In this document: one piece after another, positions 1 through 11,396 of the stretch
Numbering within the stretch: the first letter of the stretch is position 1
How the letters are laid out: each line of letters opens with the position of its first letter
From: Beroe forskalii
Lineage: Eukaryota; Ctenophora; Nuda; Beroida; Beroidae
Direction: 5' to 3'
Assembly: GCA_011033025.1 (NCBI GenBank)
Contig: WFMF01000045.1
Location: 558,001-622,000, forward strand
Length of the DNA: 64,000 nucleotides
The notes under the pieces: model-generated
The model's database searches: none
The model's input: only the letters and a program-made list of their open reading frames with translations
Told to the model about the DNA's origin: nothing
Translations under genes and position numbers: made by a program

Positions 1-3000
1 CCACAAACCAAAAATTTCAAGGCTGAAAACTGCTTTTTCCCATGTGACTGCCTTCCAGAGAGTGTACTAGAACAAAATAATCCAGCATTTAAGACAGAGT
101 TTTAACAAGTCAATTGTGTCAGAGTATTTTCTGAATTTTGATCAGTATCTGATTTCCTAGATGTTTGTCTTCGTGTTTAAAATTATCTTGTCTTGTACTC
201 AAATCATGAATATATTTCATGGAAGAGGAACAAGATTTAAATAAAAGAATTTAATGATTTTTTAATTTATTCCTTTAGGTCAAAAAGATATCAATGTGGT
301 TTTCAGAATTTTGAATTTCGGCCATTTTCACGATTTACAGCCTCTTAAAAATCCCGTTTTGGCCTAAAATGAACTTCTTTGTCTATAATTGTCCACAACG
401 ACCAAAAATAAGGCTGAAAACTACTTTTTCCCATGTGACTGCCTTCCAGAGAGTGTACTAGAACCAAATAATAATAATGCATTTATACACAAAGTTTTCT
501 CCAAGTCCAATTGTGTCAGAGTATTTTCTGAATTTTGATCCAGTATCTCGGGGGGGGGGGGGGGGTCCTCCTAATAAACTTACTAGTTAACTCATGAAAT
601 TTTGCAGGTCAGTACAGTTTGATCCAACTAAGAAAATGCTGGTTTCAGAATTTTGAATTTCGGCCATTTTCACGATTTACAGCCTCTTAAAATCCGTTTT
701 GGCTAAAATGAACTTCTTTGTCTATAATTATTTTTCCATGTATACTTTTTACCTTTGTCTATAATTGTCCACAAGGACCAAAAATAAGGCTGAAAACTGC
801 TTTTTTCCCATGTGACTGCCTTCCAGAGAGTGTACTAGAACCAAATAATGATGCATTTATACAAAGAGTTTTCCCCAAGTCCAATTGTGTCAGAGTATTT
901 TCTGAATTTTGATCAGTATCTCGGGGGGGGGGGGGTCCTCCTACTAAACTTACTAGTTAACTCATGAAATTTTGCAGGTCAGTACAGTTTGATCCAACTA
1001 AGAAAATGCTGGTTTCAGAATTTTGAATTTCGGCCATTTTCACGATTTACAGCCTACTAAAAATCCCATTTTGGCCTAAAATGAACTTCTTTGTCTATAA
1101 TTGTCCACAATGACCAAAAATAAGGCTGAAAACTGCTTTTTCCCATGTGACTGCCTTCCAGAGAGTGTACTAGAACCAAATAATGATGCATTTATACACA
1201 GAGTTTTCCCCATGTCCAATTGTGTCAGAGTATTTTCTGAATTTTGATCAGTATCTCGGGGGGGGGGGTCGTCCTGTTAATAAACTTACTAGTTAACTCA
1301 TGAAATTTTGCAGGTCAGTACAGTTTGATCCAACTAAGAAAATGCTGGTTTCAGAATTTTGAATTTCGGCCATTTTCACGATTTACAGCCTCTTAAAAAT
1401 CCCGTTTTGGCCTAAAATGAACTTCTTTGTCTATAATTGTCCACAAGGACCAAAAATAAGGCTTACAACTGCTTTTTCCCATGTGACTGCCTTCCAGAGA
1501 GTGTACTAGAACCAAATAATGATGCATTTATACACAGACTTTTCCCCAAGTCCAATTGTGTCAGAGTATTTTCTGAATTTTGATCAGTATCTCAAGGGGG
1601 GGGGGGGGTCGTCCTATAAACTTACTAGTTAACTCATGAAATTTTGCAGGTCAGTACAGTTTGATCCAACTAAGAAAATGCTGGTTTCAGAATTTTGAAT
1701 TTCGGCCATTTTCACGATTTACAGCCTCTTAAAAATCCCGTTTTTGGCCTAAAATGAACTTCTTTGTCTATAATTGTCCACAAGGACCAAAAATAAGGCT
1801 GAAAACTGCTTTTTTCCCATGTGACTGCCTTCCAGAGAGTGTACTAGAACCAAATAATGATGCATTTATACACAGAGTTTTCCCCAAGTCCAATTGTGTC
1901 AGAGTATTTTCTGAATTTTGATCAGTATCTCGGGGGGGGGGGGGTCGTCCTACTAAACTTACTAGTTAACTCATGAAATTTTGCAGGTCAGTACAGTTTG
2001 ATCCAACTAAGAAAATGCTGGTTTCAGAATTTTGAATTTCGGCCATTTTCACGATTTACAGCCTCTTAAAAATCCCGTTTTTGGCCTAAAATGAACTTCT
2101 TTGTCTATAATTGTCCACAAGGACCAAAAATAAGGCTGAAAACTGCTTTTTCCCATGTGACTGCCTTCCAGAGAGTGTACTAGAACCAAATAATGATGCA
2201 TTTATACACAGAGTTTTCCCCAAGTCCAATTGTGTCAGAGTATTTTCTGAATTTTGATCAGTATCTCGGGGGGGGGGTCCTCCTAATAAACTTACTAGTT
2301 AACTCATGAAATTTTGCAGGTCAGTACAGTTTGATCCAACTAAGAAAATGCTGGTTCACGATTTACAGCCTCTTAAAAATCCCGTTTTTGGCCTAAAATG
2401 AACTTCTTTGTCTATAATTGTCCACAGGGACCAAAAATAAGGCTGAAAACTGCTTTTTCCCACGTGACTGCCTTCCAGAGAGTGTACTAGAACCAAATAA
2501 TGATGCATTTATACACAGAGTTTTCCCCAAGTCCAATTGTGTCAGAGTATTTTCTGAATTTTGATCAGTATCTCGGGGGGGGGGGTCTAATAAACTTACT
2601 AGTTAACTCATGAAATTTTGCAGGTCAGTACAGTTTGATCCAACTAAGAAAATGCTGGTTTCAGAATTTTGAATTTCGGCCATTTTCACGATTTACAGCC
2701 TCTTAAAAATCCCGTTTTTGGCCTAAAATGAACTTCTTTGTCTATAATTGTCCACAAGGACCAAAAATAAGGCTGAAAACTGCTTTTTCCCATGTGACTG
2801 CCTTCCAGAGAGTGTAATAGAACCAAATAATGATGCATTTATACACAGAGTTTTCCCCAAGTCCAATTGTGTCAGAGTATTTTCTGAATTTTGATCAGTA
2901 TCTCGGGGGGGGGGGGGGGTCGTCCTAATTAATAAACTTACTAGTTAACTCATGAAATTTTGCAGGTCAGTACAGTTTGATCCAACTAAGAAAATGCTGC

Positions 3001-5485
3001 TTTCAGAATTTTGAATTTCGGCCATTTTCACGATTTACAGCCTCTTAAAAACCCAGTTTTGGCCTAAAATGAACTTCTTTGTCTATAATTGTCCACAAGG
3101 ACCAAAAATAAGGCTGAAAACTGCTTTTTCCCATGTGACTGCCTTCCAGAGAGTGTACTAGAACCAAATAATGATGCATTTATACACAGAGTTTTCCCCA
3201 TGTCCAATTGTGTCAGAGTATTTTCTGAATTTTGATCAGTATCTCGGGGGGGGGGGGGGGTCCTCCTATTAAACTTACTAGTTAACTCATGAAATTTTGC
3301 AGGTCAGTACAGTTTGATCCAACTAAGAAAATGCTGGTTTCAGAATTTTGAATTTCGGCCATTTTCACGATTTACAGCCTCTTAAAAATCCTGTTATTGG
3401 CCTAAAATGAACTTCTTTGTCTATAATTGTCCACAAGGACCAAAAATAAGGCTGAAAACTGCTTTTTTGCATGTGACTGCCTTCCTGAGAGTGTACTAGA
3501 ACCAAATAATGATGCATTTACACACAGAGTTTTCCCCAAGTCCAATTGTGTCAGAGTATTTTCTGAATTTTGATCAGTATCTCGGGGGGGGGGGGTCCTC
3601 TAATAAACTTTCTAGTTAACTCATGAAATTTTGCAGGTCAGTACAGTTTGATCCAACTAAGAAAATGCTGCTTTCAGAATTTTGAATTTCGGCCATTTTC
3701 ACGATTTACAGCCTCTTAAAAATCCCGTTTTGGCCTAAAATGAACTTCTTTGTCTATAATTGTCCACAAGGACCAAAAATAAGGCTGAAAACTGCTTTTT
3801 CCCATGTGACTGCCTTCCAGAGAGTGTACTAGAACCAAATAATGATGCATTTATACACAGAGTTTTCCCCAAGTCCAATTGTGTCAGAGTATTTTCTGAA
3901 TTTTGATCAGTATCTCGGGGGGGGGGGGGGTCCTCTAATAAACTTACTAGTTAACTCATGAAATTTTGCAGGTCAGTACAGTTTGATCCAACTAAGAAAA
4001 TGCTGGTTTCAGAATTTTGAATTTCGGCCATTTCACGATTTACAGCCTCTTAAAAATCCCGTTTTGGCCTAAAATGAACTTCTTTCCATGTGACTGCCTT
4101 CCAGAGAGTGTACTAGAACCAAATAATGATGCATTTATACACAGAGTTTTCCCCAAGTCCAATTGTGTCAGAGTATTTTCTGAATTTTGATCAGTATCTC
4201 GGGGGGGGGGGGGGTCTCTACTAAACTTACTAGTTAACTCATGAAATTTTGCAGGTCAGTACAGTTTGATCCAACTAAGAAAATGCTGGTTTCAGAATTT
4301 TGAATTTCGGCCATTTCACGATTTACAGCCTCTTAAAAATCCCGTTTTGGCCTAAAATGAACTTCTTTGTCTATAATTGTCCACAAGGACCAAAAATAAG
4401 GCTGAAAACTGCTTTTTCCCATGTGACTGCCTTCCAGAGAGTGTACTAGAACCAAATAATGATGCATTTATACACAGAGTTTTCCCCAAGTCCAATTGTG
4501 TCAGAGTATTTTCTGAATTTTGATCAGTATCTCGGGGGGGGGGGGGGGGTCCTCCTATTAAACTTACTAGTTAACTCATGAAATTTTGCAGGTCAGTACA
4601 GTTTGATCCAACTAAGAAAATGCTGGTTTCAGAATTTTGAATTTCGGCCATTTTCACGATTTACAGCCTCTTAAAAATCCCGTTTTTGGCCTAAAATGAA
4701 CTTCTTTGTCTATAATTGTCCACAATGACCAAAAATAAGGCTGAAAACTGCTTTTTCCCATGTGACTGCCTTCCAGAGAGTGTACTAGAACCAAATAATG
4801 ATGCATTTATACACAGAGTTTTCCCCATGTCCAATTGTGTCAGAGTATTTTCTGAATTTTGATCAGTATCTCGGGGGGGGGGGGGGGTCCTCCTAATAAA
4901 CTTACTAGTTAACTCATGAAATTTTGCAGGTCAGTACAGTTTGATCCAACTAAGAAAATGCTGGTTTCAGAATTTTGAATTTCGGCCATTTTCACGATTT
5001 ACAGCCTCTTAAAATCCCGTTTTGGCCTAAAATGAACTTCTTTGTCTATAATTGTCCACAAGGACCAAAAATAAGGCTGAAAACTGCTTTTTCCCATGTG
5101 ACTGCCTTCCAGAGAGTGTACTAGAACCAAATAATGATGCATTTATACACAGAGTTTTCCCCAAGTCCAATTGTGTCAGAGTATTTTCTGAATTTTGATC
5201 AGTATCTCGGGGGGGGGGGGGGTCGTCCTAGTAAACTTACTAGTTAACTCATGAAATTTTGCAGGTCAGTACAGTTTGATCCAACTAAGAAAATGCTGGT
5301 TTCAGAATTTTGAATTTCGGCCATTTTCACGATTTACAGCCTCTTAAAAATCCCGTTTTTGGCCTAAAATGAACTTCTTTGTCTATAATTGTCCACAAGG
5401 ACCAAAAATAAGGCTGAAAACTGCTTTTTCCCATGTGACTGCCTTCAGAGAGTGTACTAGAACCAAATAATGATGCATTTATACC
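1..5485 (+). repeat. 335-bp satellite, array A (forward orientation)
   Basis: About 16 head-to-tail copies with spacing mostly 329-346 bp. Recurrent landmarks include CCACAAGGACC (near 770, 1441, 1778, 2753, 3099, 3430, 3764, 4380, 5055, 5393), a GATCAGTATCTC segment followed by a poly-G run of roughly 9-18, and GTTAACTCATGAAATTTTGC. Copies are highly similar. Local variants are a short duplication near 700-760, a deletion near 2355 and a larger deletion near 4085. The array begins at the left edge, so its true length is unknown. It stops abruptly inside a unit at about 5485. Short open frames inside the units are not genes. Confidence 0.97.
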
Positions 5486-6002
5486 CGGGCACCATACCGT
5501 TAAATCAGAACATCGGTGAGATTCCTGAACGGAGCTTCTGCTGCTCCCGAGGCCGTAGTCTGTAGATTAGCTTGCTAATACTACAGCGATGGTGCGTTAA
5601 GACTAAGAAGCAACAAGTAGGCTGCCAACTTTCTTATGCTCTTGGAGTATAAGAACAATGTGCAATCTAACAGACTAGCGCTGTATCAGCCATTAGTCTT
5701 TCCTCTTACAGTCAATAGTTCTTTGTGCTTTTAGCCGGATGAGAACTAAAAAAAATCCTCCAGATCTACCAGTGAGGTCCCAATCTGTCACACTAAAATC
5801 AAGTGATATTGGGGAATTTGTTCAGCAGTTTGAAGTAGGGCTTCTTTGCCCTGCGGAAGCTCTGCCAAAATTTCAAATTTCACTCTCAAAAAACATAGAA
5901 TTAATTGAATCTGTGCAATCCTCTATGGACCATTATAGCTTAAAAATTTGATTATATAATACATTCAGTGAAGAAGAAATAAATGAGGTAGCAGAACCAC
6001 TC
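5486..6002 (+). other. Unassigned segment with a 70-codon open frame
   Basis: Non-satellite sequence begins right after the truncated repeat. An ATG-initiated frame of 70 codons lies at 5739-5951. Its product has no motif I recognise. Because an RNase H fragment of a non-LTR retrotransposon follows within 60 bp, this may be the 5' UTR and start of that element joined to its 3' part by an internal deletion. That is inference only. Confidence 0.3.
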
Positions 6003-6300
6003 CCAACACACACCAGCATTTACCAAGCAGAAGCAATTGCCATATGGAAAGCTAGCGAAATCATACGAAACAAAAACTTAAGTAATTTAAATATCGAATT
6101 CTACTCAGATTCACAAGCAGTACTTAAGTCTCTAATGAACAAACATACAAAAAATGAATTAATAAAATGTGCCATAACTCACTTAATGAGCTGGGAGGAA
6201 ATAACACAGTCAATCTCAACTGGATACCTGGCCACGAAGGTCATGAAGGAAATGAAATAGCTGACTACCTTGCTAAGAAAGGTTCCCTAAACAAGTATCA
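6003..6300 (+). pseudogene. RNase H domain fragment of a non-LTR retrotransposon
   Basis: Two frames together read as a retroelement RNase H domain. The first frame (about 6009-6165) has IYQAEAIAIW followed by FYSDSQAVLKSL. The second (6167-6290) has NLNWIPGHEGHEGNEIADYLAKKGS in pieces, including the WIPGHEG and GNEIADYLAK motifs. This order (E in an AE motif, D in YSDSQA, H and D in PGHEG/NEIAD) is typical of RNase H in I/Jockey-group LINEs. A frameshift near 6166 separates the halves and no reverse transcriptase lies upstream, so this is a dead fragment. Confidence 0.8.
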
Positions 6301-6820
6301 AATCTGCTATATAATAAAGCACCATTCACAACATTTATTAATATCATTAACAAACACTACCATAGATCAATAGAAAACAGATTTATATATAGTGATATAA
6401 GCTGTGAGGCTAAGATACTACATCTGGTTTAGTTAAAGCTTATAAATACAGGACAAATAAAATGACAAACAAAATCTTAACACTAAACTATGAGAAAATA
6501 AGTACTTTAATTAAAAATATTATCCAATCATAACAACCTAAACTATCACATGACAAAAACAAAACAGAGTTATAATGAACACTGTGAATACTGTACAGAA
6601 GTAATGAAATACGTTGACTACAACTGGGAAGAGAACTGCCTAGTAGTCAGGGATGAATTGGTCGAATATCTAAATCCGTTGGCTTTGAATGTTAAAAGTG
6701 ATTTAGCAACTGGATATGTTATTTAAGACCCTAAGGAAGCTAACTTGACTTGTCGTCAATTTTGTATCAGCCGACCACACCCTTTTTTGACCACGCCCAT
6801 TTTGCGCGTAGGAAAATAGC
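6301..6820. other. AT-rich stretch, nothing recognised
   Basis: Sequence after the RNase H fragment is AT-rich, with many stops in all frames. It may be the decayed 3' end of the same retroelement. I see no gene, RNA or clear repeat. Confidence 0.4.
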
Positions 6821-7115
6821 CATAACTTCGGTTCTTTTTGGAGTTGAGAGCAAACATTCCACCTTAAAATGACCGCACTGGCCACATTATGCCAGGCGGA
6901 TGATGGTCCCAAAGCCCTAGGACCTTCCGTTTTCGAGTTACAGCCCAAAACTGATTTTCCATCACTTCCGTGAGGCAGCGCCTTAGAAAATGTAACTTTG
7001 GTTCCTTTTTCGAGTTAAGAGCAAACGAACCACCTTAAAATGATCACAATCAGCACATTATAGGGGTAGGTAATAGTACTGAAGCCTTGGGATCTTCTGT
7101 TTTTTGATTAATTTC
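6821..7115. repeat. Diverged tandem duplication, ~170-bp offset
   Basis: The block around 6821-6892 (AACTTCGGTTCTTTTT, then CCACCTTAAAATGA and CACATTAT) recurs at about 6991-7062 with many substitutions (AACTTTGGTTCCTTTTT, then CCACCTTAAAATGA and CACATTAT). The offset is 170 bp. The open frame on the minus strand at 6703-6948 overlaps it and shows no recognisable protein. Confidence 0.6.
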
Positions 7116-7700
7116 AATGAAAAAAAGATGATGTAACACTAACAGTCACACTGCAACTCATGGCTTTGAAGTCATGATAGCTAGAGCTGGGTGTTTCCTC
7201 ACGCCAGACTACGGGAACCACAAAATATTTATGAAATTAAGGAATTGTCTGATTTCTTTCGAGGGAAAAGAGTGTATCAAAGTGGCAGATTCCAAACATT
7301 CAGTGGGAATATTGTTAAAATATTACGTACGTCATTATAAGGCGGTACTTAATGTAGCCCAAGCTTTCGTACGATTATAAAATGCGGGAGTTTTGTAGCG
7401 GGACGTGTTTTGTATTTTCAAAGTGAAATAGAAATATGGAAAAGGCGGCACTGACACTTTTGAATTTGAATTCATCGCTCAAGATCATGATGCTGATGGA
7501 TATGATTATGATTGATGCCGCTCAATGCTATTACTCGGCTCATTCATAATCTAAATCATGCTCGTTAACTATTAAACTGATACAGGTATACCTATTAATG
7601 CACTGATTATGATAATTGTGAATTGTACAAATAAGATATTTCTTGTGAATGCGAATCTATAGTTTTATAATAGTTATACAGACCCTGGTCCTCATGAAAA
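7116..7700. other. Unassigned intergenic sequence
   Basis: A 68-codon frame at 7174-7380 has no recognisable domain, no splice context and no neighbour that suggests a role. The rest has dense stops. I see no RNA gene or transposon signature. Confidence 0.35.
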
Positions 7701-7849
7701 CCCTTACCTAGATCCTAAAATACTGTGGCCGTGGTTAAGAGCAAAGTCCGAACACTTTGAAATAAAGATATTCGTTTATCAAGTACGGCACAATCGTCAA
7801 AAATTGAATTTCCCGGCAGCTTGAGGACTTCACCCCTGATATTAAGCGT

Positions 7850-8180
7850 ACCTATAAACATTCCAGGTCCTTGTAAACGGTCTCGAGGATCTTGACTTTG
7901 CAATTTCAAATTTCAAGATCATATTCGGGGTCCTTATAAATGGACTCGCTCCAGGATTTGGCCTTCGTGACTTTTAGGGTATAAATTGTAAAAAGGAAAT
8001 TCCACTTCCAGGTCCTCATTTTAAATTTTAACCGAGGATTTTGCCTTTTCCAAAACGAATATAAAAGGTTAAAGGTTAACATTCCGGGTCCTTATAAATA
8101 GACTCGACGTTATTAGCCTTTGCGAATATAAAGGTTAACATTCCGGGCCTTAATGATTTGAACGGATCCGAGGATTTCAC
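7850..8180. repeat. Degenerate ~60-80-bp repeats
   Basis: A motif close to TTCCGGGTCCTTATAAA followed by GACTCG and GAGGAT/GATTTTGCC recurs at about 7861, 7925, 8007, 8081 and 8141 with substitutions and indels. Spacing varies from 60 to 80 bp. The frame on the minus strand at 7715-7909 is a by-product. Confidence 0.6.
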
Positions 8181-8320
8181 TAGGCAAGCAGCAATTTACT
8201 GATACTCATACTGGACTGAGCTAAAAATCACAATATTCAATGGTTGCATTCAGCATTGCAACGTAATTATCAAATTAAGAATCTGAAGACTGAATTACGC
8301 GGCGGAATTCACACAAATTA

Positions 8321-8392
8321 AAAATTTGCCAAATTGTGACATCGCGCGGCACAGTGCACAGGCGCCACGCAGTGTCACATTTGGCAAATTTT
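8321..8392. repeat. Inverted repeat, 20-bp arms
   Basis: The left arm at 8321-8341 (AAAATTTGCC then AAATTGTGACA) is complementary to 8373-8392 (TGTCACATTT then GGCAAATTTT), except for one extra T. The loop is about 31 nt and GC-rich. A related TGTCACATTTGGC string occurs at about 36340-36353 beside another GC-rich patch, which hints at a dispersed element. Confidence 0.65.
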
Positions 8393-8471
8393 GCGCTGAA
8401 TGTTTGCAAATTCTTTTTCGGAGCGCGCGAAATTCGTGATCGCGCGATAATTTGTTCCTATGCAGCCACTG

Positions 8472-8514
8472 TGCGCGGCTCACCGCCTGTTAATTACAGG
8501 CAGTGAGCCGCGCA
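8472..8514. repeat. Near-perfect palindrome, 19-bp arms
   Basis: Arms at 8472-8490 and 8496-8514 are complementary at 18 of 19 positions around a 5-nt TAATT loop. The arms are GC-rich (GCGCGGCTCAC). It would form a stable hairpin or cruciform and marks the left side of the GC-rich island. Confidence 0.8.
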
Positions 8515-8890
8515 TGGAAAAGCCGCGCACGTATATCCCTGTATGCGTTCATGAGCGGCGCCCGGCGCTTCCTCAGAAGGGGTTAGGTTGCTAAACACGT
8601 ATATCCCTGTGTGGCTCGCGCGGCGCGCTTCCCCAGCACAGTGTGTCCCGTAGGGAAGCGCGCGGCGCGTACACACACCTATGCGGGCTTAGGAAGGGGT
8701 TAGGAAAGCCCGGAGGGAAGTGCGCGGCGCGTACACACACCTATGCGGGCTTAGGAAGATGTGTGTATGCGCCGCGCGGTTGCTTAACACGTATATCCCT
8801 GTCTGCGTTGCGCGGCGCGCTTCCCCAGGGTAGCGCGGCGCGCGTACGCACACCTATGCGGGCTTAGGAAGCCGCGCGGCGGCCGCACGC
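8515..8890. repeat. GC-rich island of interleaved short repeats
   Basis: Two short motifs alternate: CACGTATATCCCTGT (about 8528, 8597, 8788) and ACACCTATGCGGGCTTAGGA (about 8675, 8738, 8850). They are linked by CGCGGCGCGCTTCCCCAG-type blocks. The surrounding DNA is AT-rich, so this is a sharp compositional island. The frames on both strands here (for example 8643-8867) are artefacts of low stop density in GC-rich DNA. Confidence 0.75.
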
Positions 8891-9201
8891 TGCTGCTGCT
8901 GTGAAATAATTATATCAATAGCGATAAGCATGAGCAATTTAAAAGTTATGAACTAGCTACACCAATCTGCAAAACACCGTGACCAAAACAATATTTTGTG
9001 ATGAAGGTTAGATTCTAAGGAGCCATCCTTAGTAGCCTTTTGAATTCGACTGAATCCTAATTCACAGATAAATCCATAACCATCTTAAAGGAGTTATATT
9101 GTTGTTATTTATGCAGAAGGGAAACTTAAACTTACAACACAACACATATTAAATTAACTAACTGAGAGCGATGTCTGGTTATTGGAATTCCTAAGAAATT
9201 G
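8891..9201. other. Unassigned sequence before the LINE
   Basis: AT-rich spacer between the GC island and the first recognisable LINE sequence. No coding frame or RNA is seen. Confidence 0.3.
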
Positions 9202-9252
9202 TACATCTTTGCAACCTCTACATCTTTGCAACCTCTACATCTTTGCAACCTC
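9202..9252 (+). repeat. 17-bp tandem repeat x3
   Basis: TACATCTTTGCAACCTC is repeated three times without error at 9202-9218, 9219-9235 and 9236-9252. It lies just upstream of the apparent LINE ORF1 start at 9283, in the presumed 5' UTR. Confidence 0.9.
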
Positions 9253-9282
9253 TTTGAGAATATGTTCAAATATACTGCTGCT

Positions 9283-10400
9283 ATGGATATAAATCCAAAT
9301 AAATCTGAGTCCAATCACCACAGCTTGACTCCAGATGCATTGGACAGTGAGAATGGTTTGATTAGAGACAGCAGTAAAAGTACTAATGATGTGGTTCCAT
9401 TTGAGGAGAAATTTCTTCATTGAAAGCCTTTAAGGGAGTCTTATGGTTATAGATCACCTGCATCCAAAACCACCCTGCAATAAAAAAGGCTTATGGTGTT
9501 TCAAAGGATTCTTGTCCATGTTTAGGGACTGCTAAAGAATGTCTGGATAACATGTTCCTTGTGTGAACAAAACTTTCATACTGATTGTGTGGGGTTAACT
9601 GGTTTAAGACAAAGTGGAGTGGAACAGATACCAACTTGGAAATGTTGTGTGTGTTACAAGCCGTCCTTTCTCTCCGAAACTGTTATACCAACCAAAGAAA
9701 GTGTGAGAAGGATTGTAAGAGAAGAACTCCATGATGTTCAAAAGAAGATTGAGAATGTGGTCATAACCTCTCTCCCAAGGAACCCTAATTAAGTGGATGT
9801 ACTAAGGAAGATGTTACAAAAATTGTTGCTAGCTATGCTGGGGTTACTGGCGTAAACAGAAAAAAGACACTAGAGGAGGTTGTGGAATCTCAGAAAAGAC
9901 TGTTGAAAAAGATTGTAAAAGGATGGACAAAAACAAGTCATTGAAGCAACAAATGGACCAGTTGCTATTAAAAGTTTGTATGAATATAAATGTAGAAAAC
10001 ATTGAAAGGGAGAAGAAAAAAGAAGAATGTTATTGTCAGCAATGTGCCAGAGCCAGCAACAAACCTGAATGGTGAAGCAAGAAAGGCTAAAGACATGGAA
10101 TACCTGTGTCATGAGTTAGATATGGACAGGAATGAAATTGTAACATGTTTCGGACTGGAAAATTGCAAAAGACACCAATGACACAGTAAAACCCAGACCT
10201 ATTGTTGTTGTTTTAAGAATGAAGAGATAGCAAATTTTTGGCACAATGACAAGAGAGGATTTAAGTCTAATGCCCACTGGGTGAACCCAGACCTCTGCAG
10301 AGCTGATAGAGATGCTCAGTTTTTTCTGAGGCAAGAGCGAGAAGGAAGAGGCGACAATTGTTGGAAGAGAAAAGAGGAAAGAACAGGAAAGAAGCAATTA
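9283..10400 (+). pseudogene. LINE ORF1 remnant (PHD-like zinc finger)
   Basis: Likely start is the ATG at 9283 (MDINPNKSES). After frameshifts, 9559-9792 reads CEQNFHTDCVGLTG, then PTWKCCVCYKPS, a Cys/His-rich PHD-type finger as found in CR1-group ORF1 proteins. Further downstream, pieces in shifting frames give RRNVIVSNVPEP (about 10016-10050), DMEYLCHELDMDRNEIVTC, and WVNPDLCRADRDAQFFLRQ (about 10278-10335), the usual C-terminal pattern of LINE ORF1 proteins with a central RNA-binding fold. At least four frameshifts or stops separate these parts, so no intact protein is made. Confidence 0.75.
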
Positions 10401-11150
10401 GGGGTTTTTACACAAATGCTAATGGACTGATGAATAAGCTTTCAGAGCTAAAAAATTATCATTGACTCTGAGAACATTGACATTGCTTGCATTACAGAAA
10501 CACATTTCCACAAAGAAATCCTGGATGCAGGAGATTAATCTTCCTGGATTTACCGTTTACAGAGGTGACAGAAATTTCAAACTGGACCGCACAAATCAAT
10601 CAAAAGCCTCAGAAATAAGTGAAGGTGGTGGCTCAGTGATATATGTCAAAATCATATTGCAACAGTAGAGGAATCACATCATTCATCCCATGACTCAACT
10701 TCTGTTACCATACAAACTGAAATAGGAAATATTTTGATTGGGTGTTTCTATGCGTTCATCTTCTCTCTAAATGAAGATCAAAACTCTGAATTTTAGATCA
10801 CTTCCTTCAGAATGCTTCATGTAATGATCAAACTGAAAAGATCTTGTTGGGGGATTTCAACTGTCTGATATCTCTTGGCTGTCTGGCAATATCATTGGAC
10901 CAAAGAACTCTACTGACAATAGCATCAAAGTACAACAGAAATTCGTTGAAGGGAGTTCATGACACTGGGTTATCATGGTTGATTCTGAATGAAAGACAAG
11001 GTGCAGAAAAGTGGGTGATTCAATCCAGGAAAGCACAATTGACCAGATCTTCTTATCTGAAGAATCTCTCTCAATGACTTTAAGATGTTCCCTCCTCTTG
11101 GTAGAAGCGACCATCTTTCAATGATAGTGGATCTGAATGTCATAAAAATT
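10400..11150 (+). pseudogene. LINE ORF2 endonuclease remnant
   Basis: Fragments match the LINE apurinic/apyrimidinic-like endonuclease in order: FYTNANGLMNKLSELK (about 10407), IDIACITETHF (E-T catalytic motif, about 10475), LPGFTVYRGDR (about 10540), GGGSVIYVK (about 10625), LLGDFN (about 10843) and GRSDHLSM (about 11100), which holds the SDH motif. The enzyme would nick target DNA to prime reverse transcription. The frame changes repeatedly, for example between 10668 and 10844 and near 11075. Confidence 0.82.
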
Positions 11151-11396
11151 GATCAGGTCCATTCAAGTGAAACTGATGATGTCAGAAGGTGGTCAAAATG
11201 GAGTATAATGACATATTAGAGCTCTCAAAAGAGCATTGATTGGGCTTTTCAAAGAGCAAGAGTTCATGAATGTTGAAGAAATGTGGTCAGAAATCACAGT
11301 AAATTGTTAAAGTTAATGATTCAATTCCTAAATGTAATGATCATCACTCTGAAGACAACAATCAAAGTACTCCTTGGTTAAATTCCTCCCTGAAGC

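Noticed and set aside
718-912. Short open frames in the 335-bp satellite (also many at 54000-60000 on both strands)
   Set aside because: They recur with the repeat unit, are broken in other copies and show no domain or codon constraint.
8643-8867. Arg/Gly/Ala-rich open frame in the GC island
   Set aside because: GC-rich repeats lack stops in several frames on both strands; no protein features.
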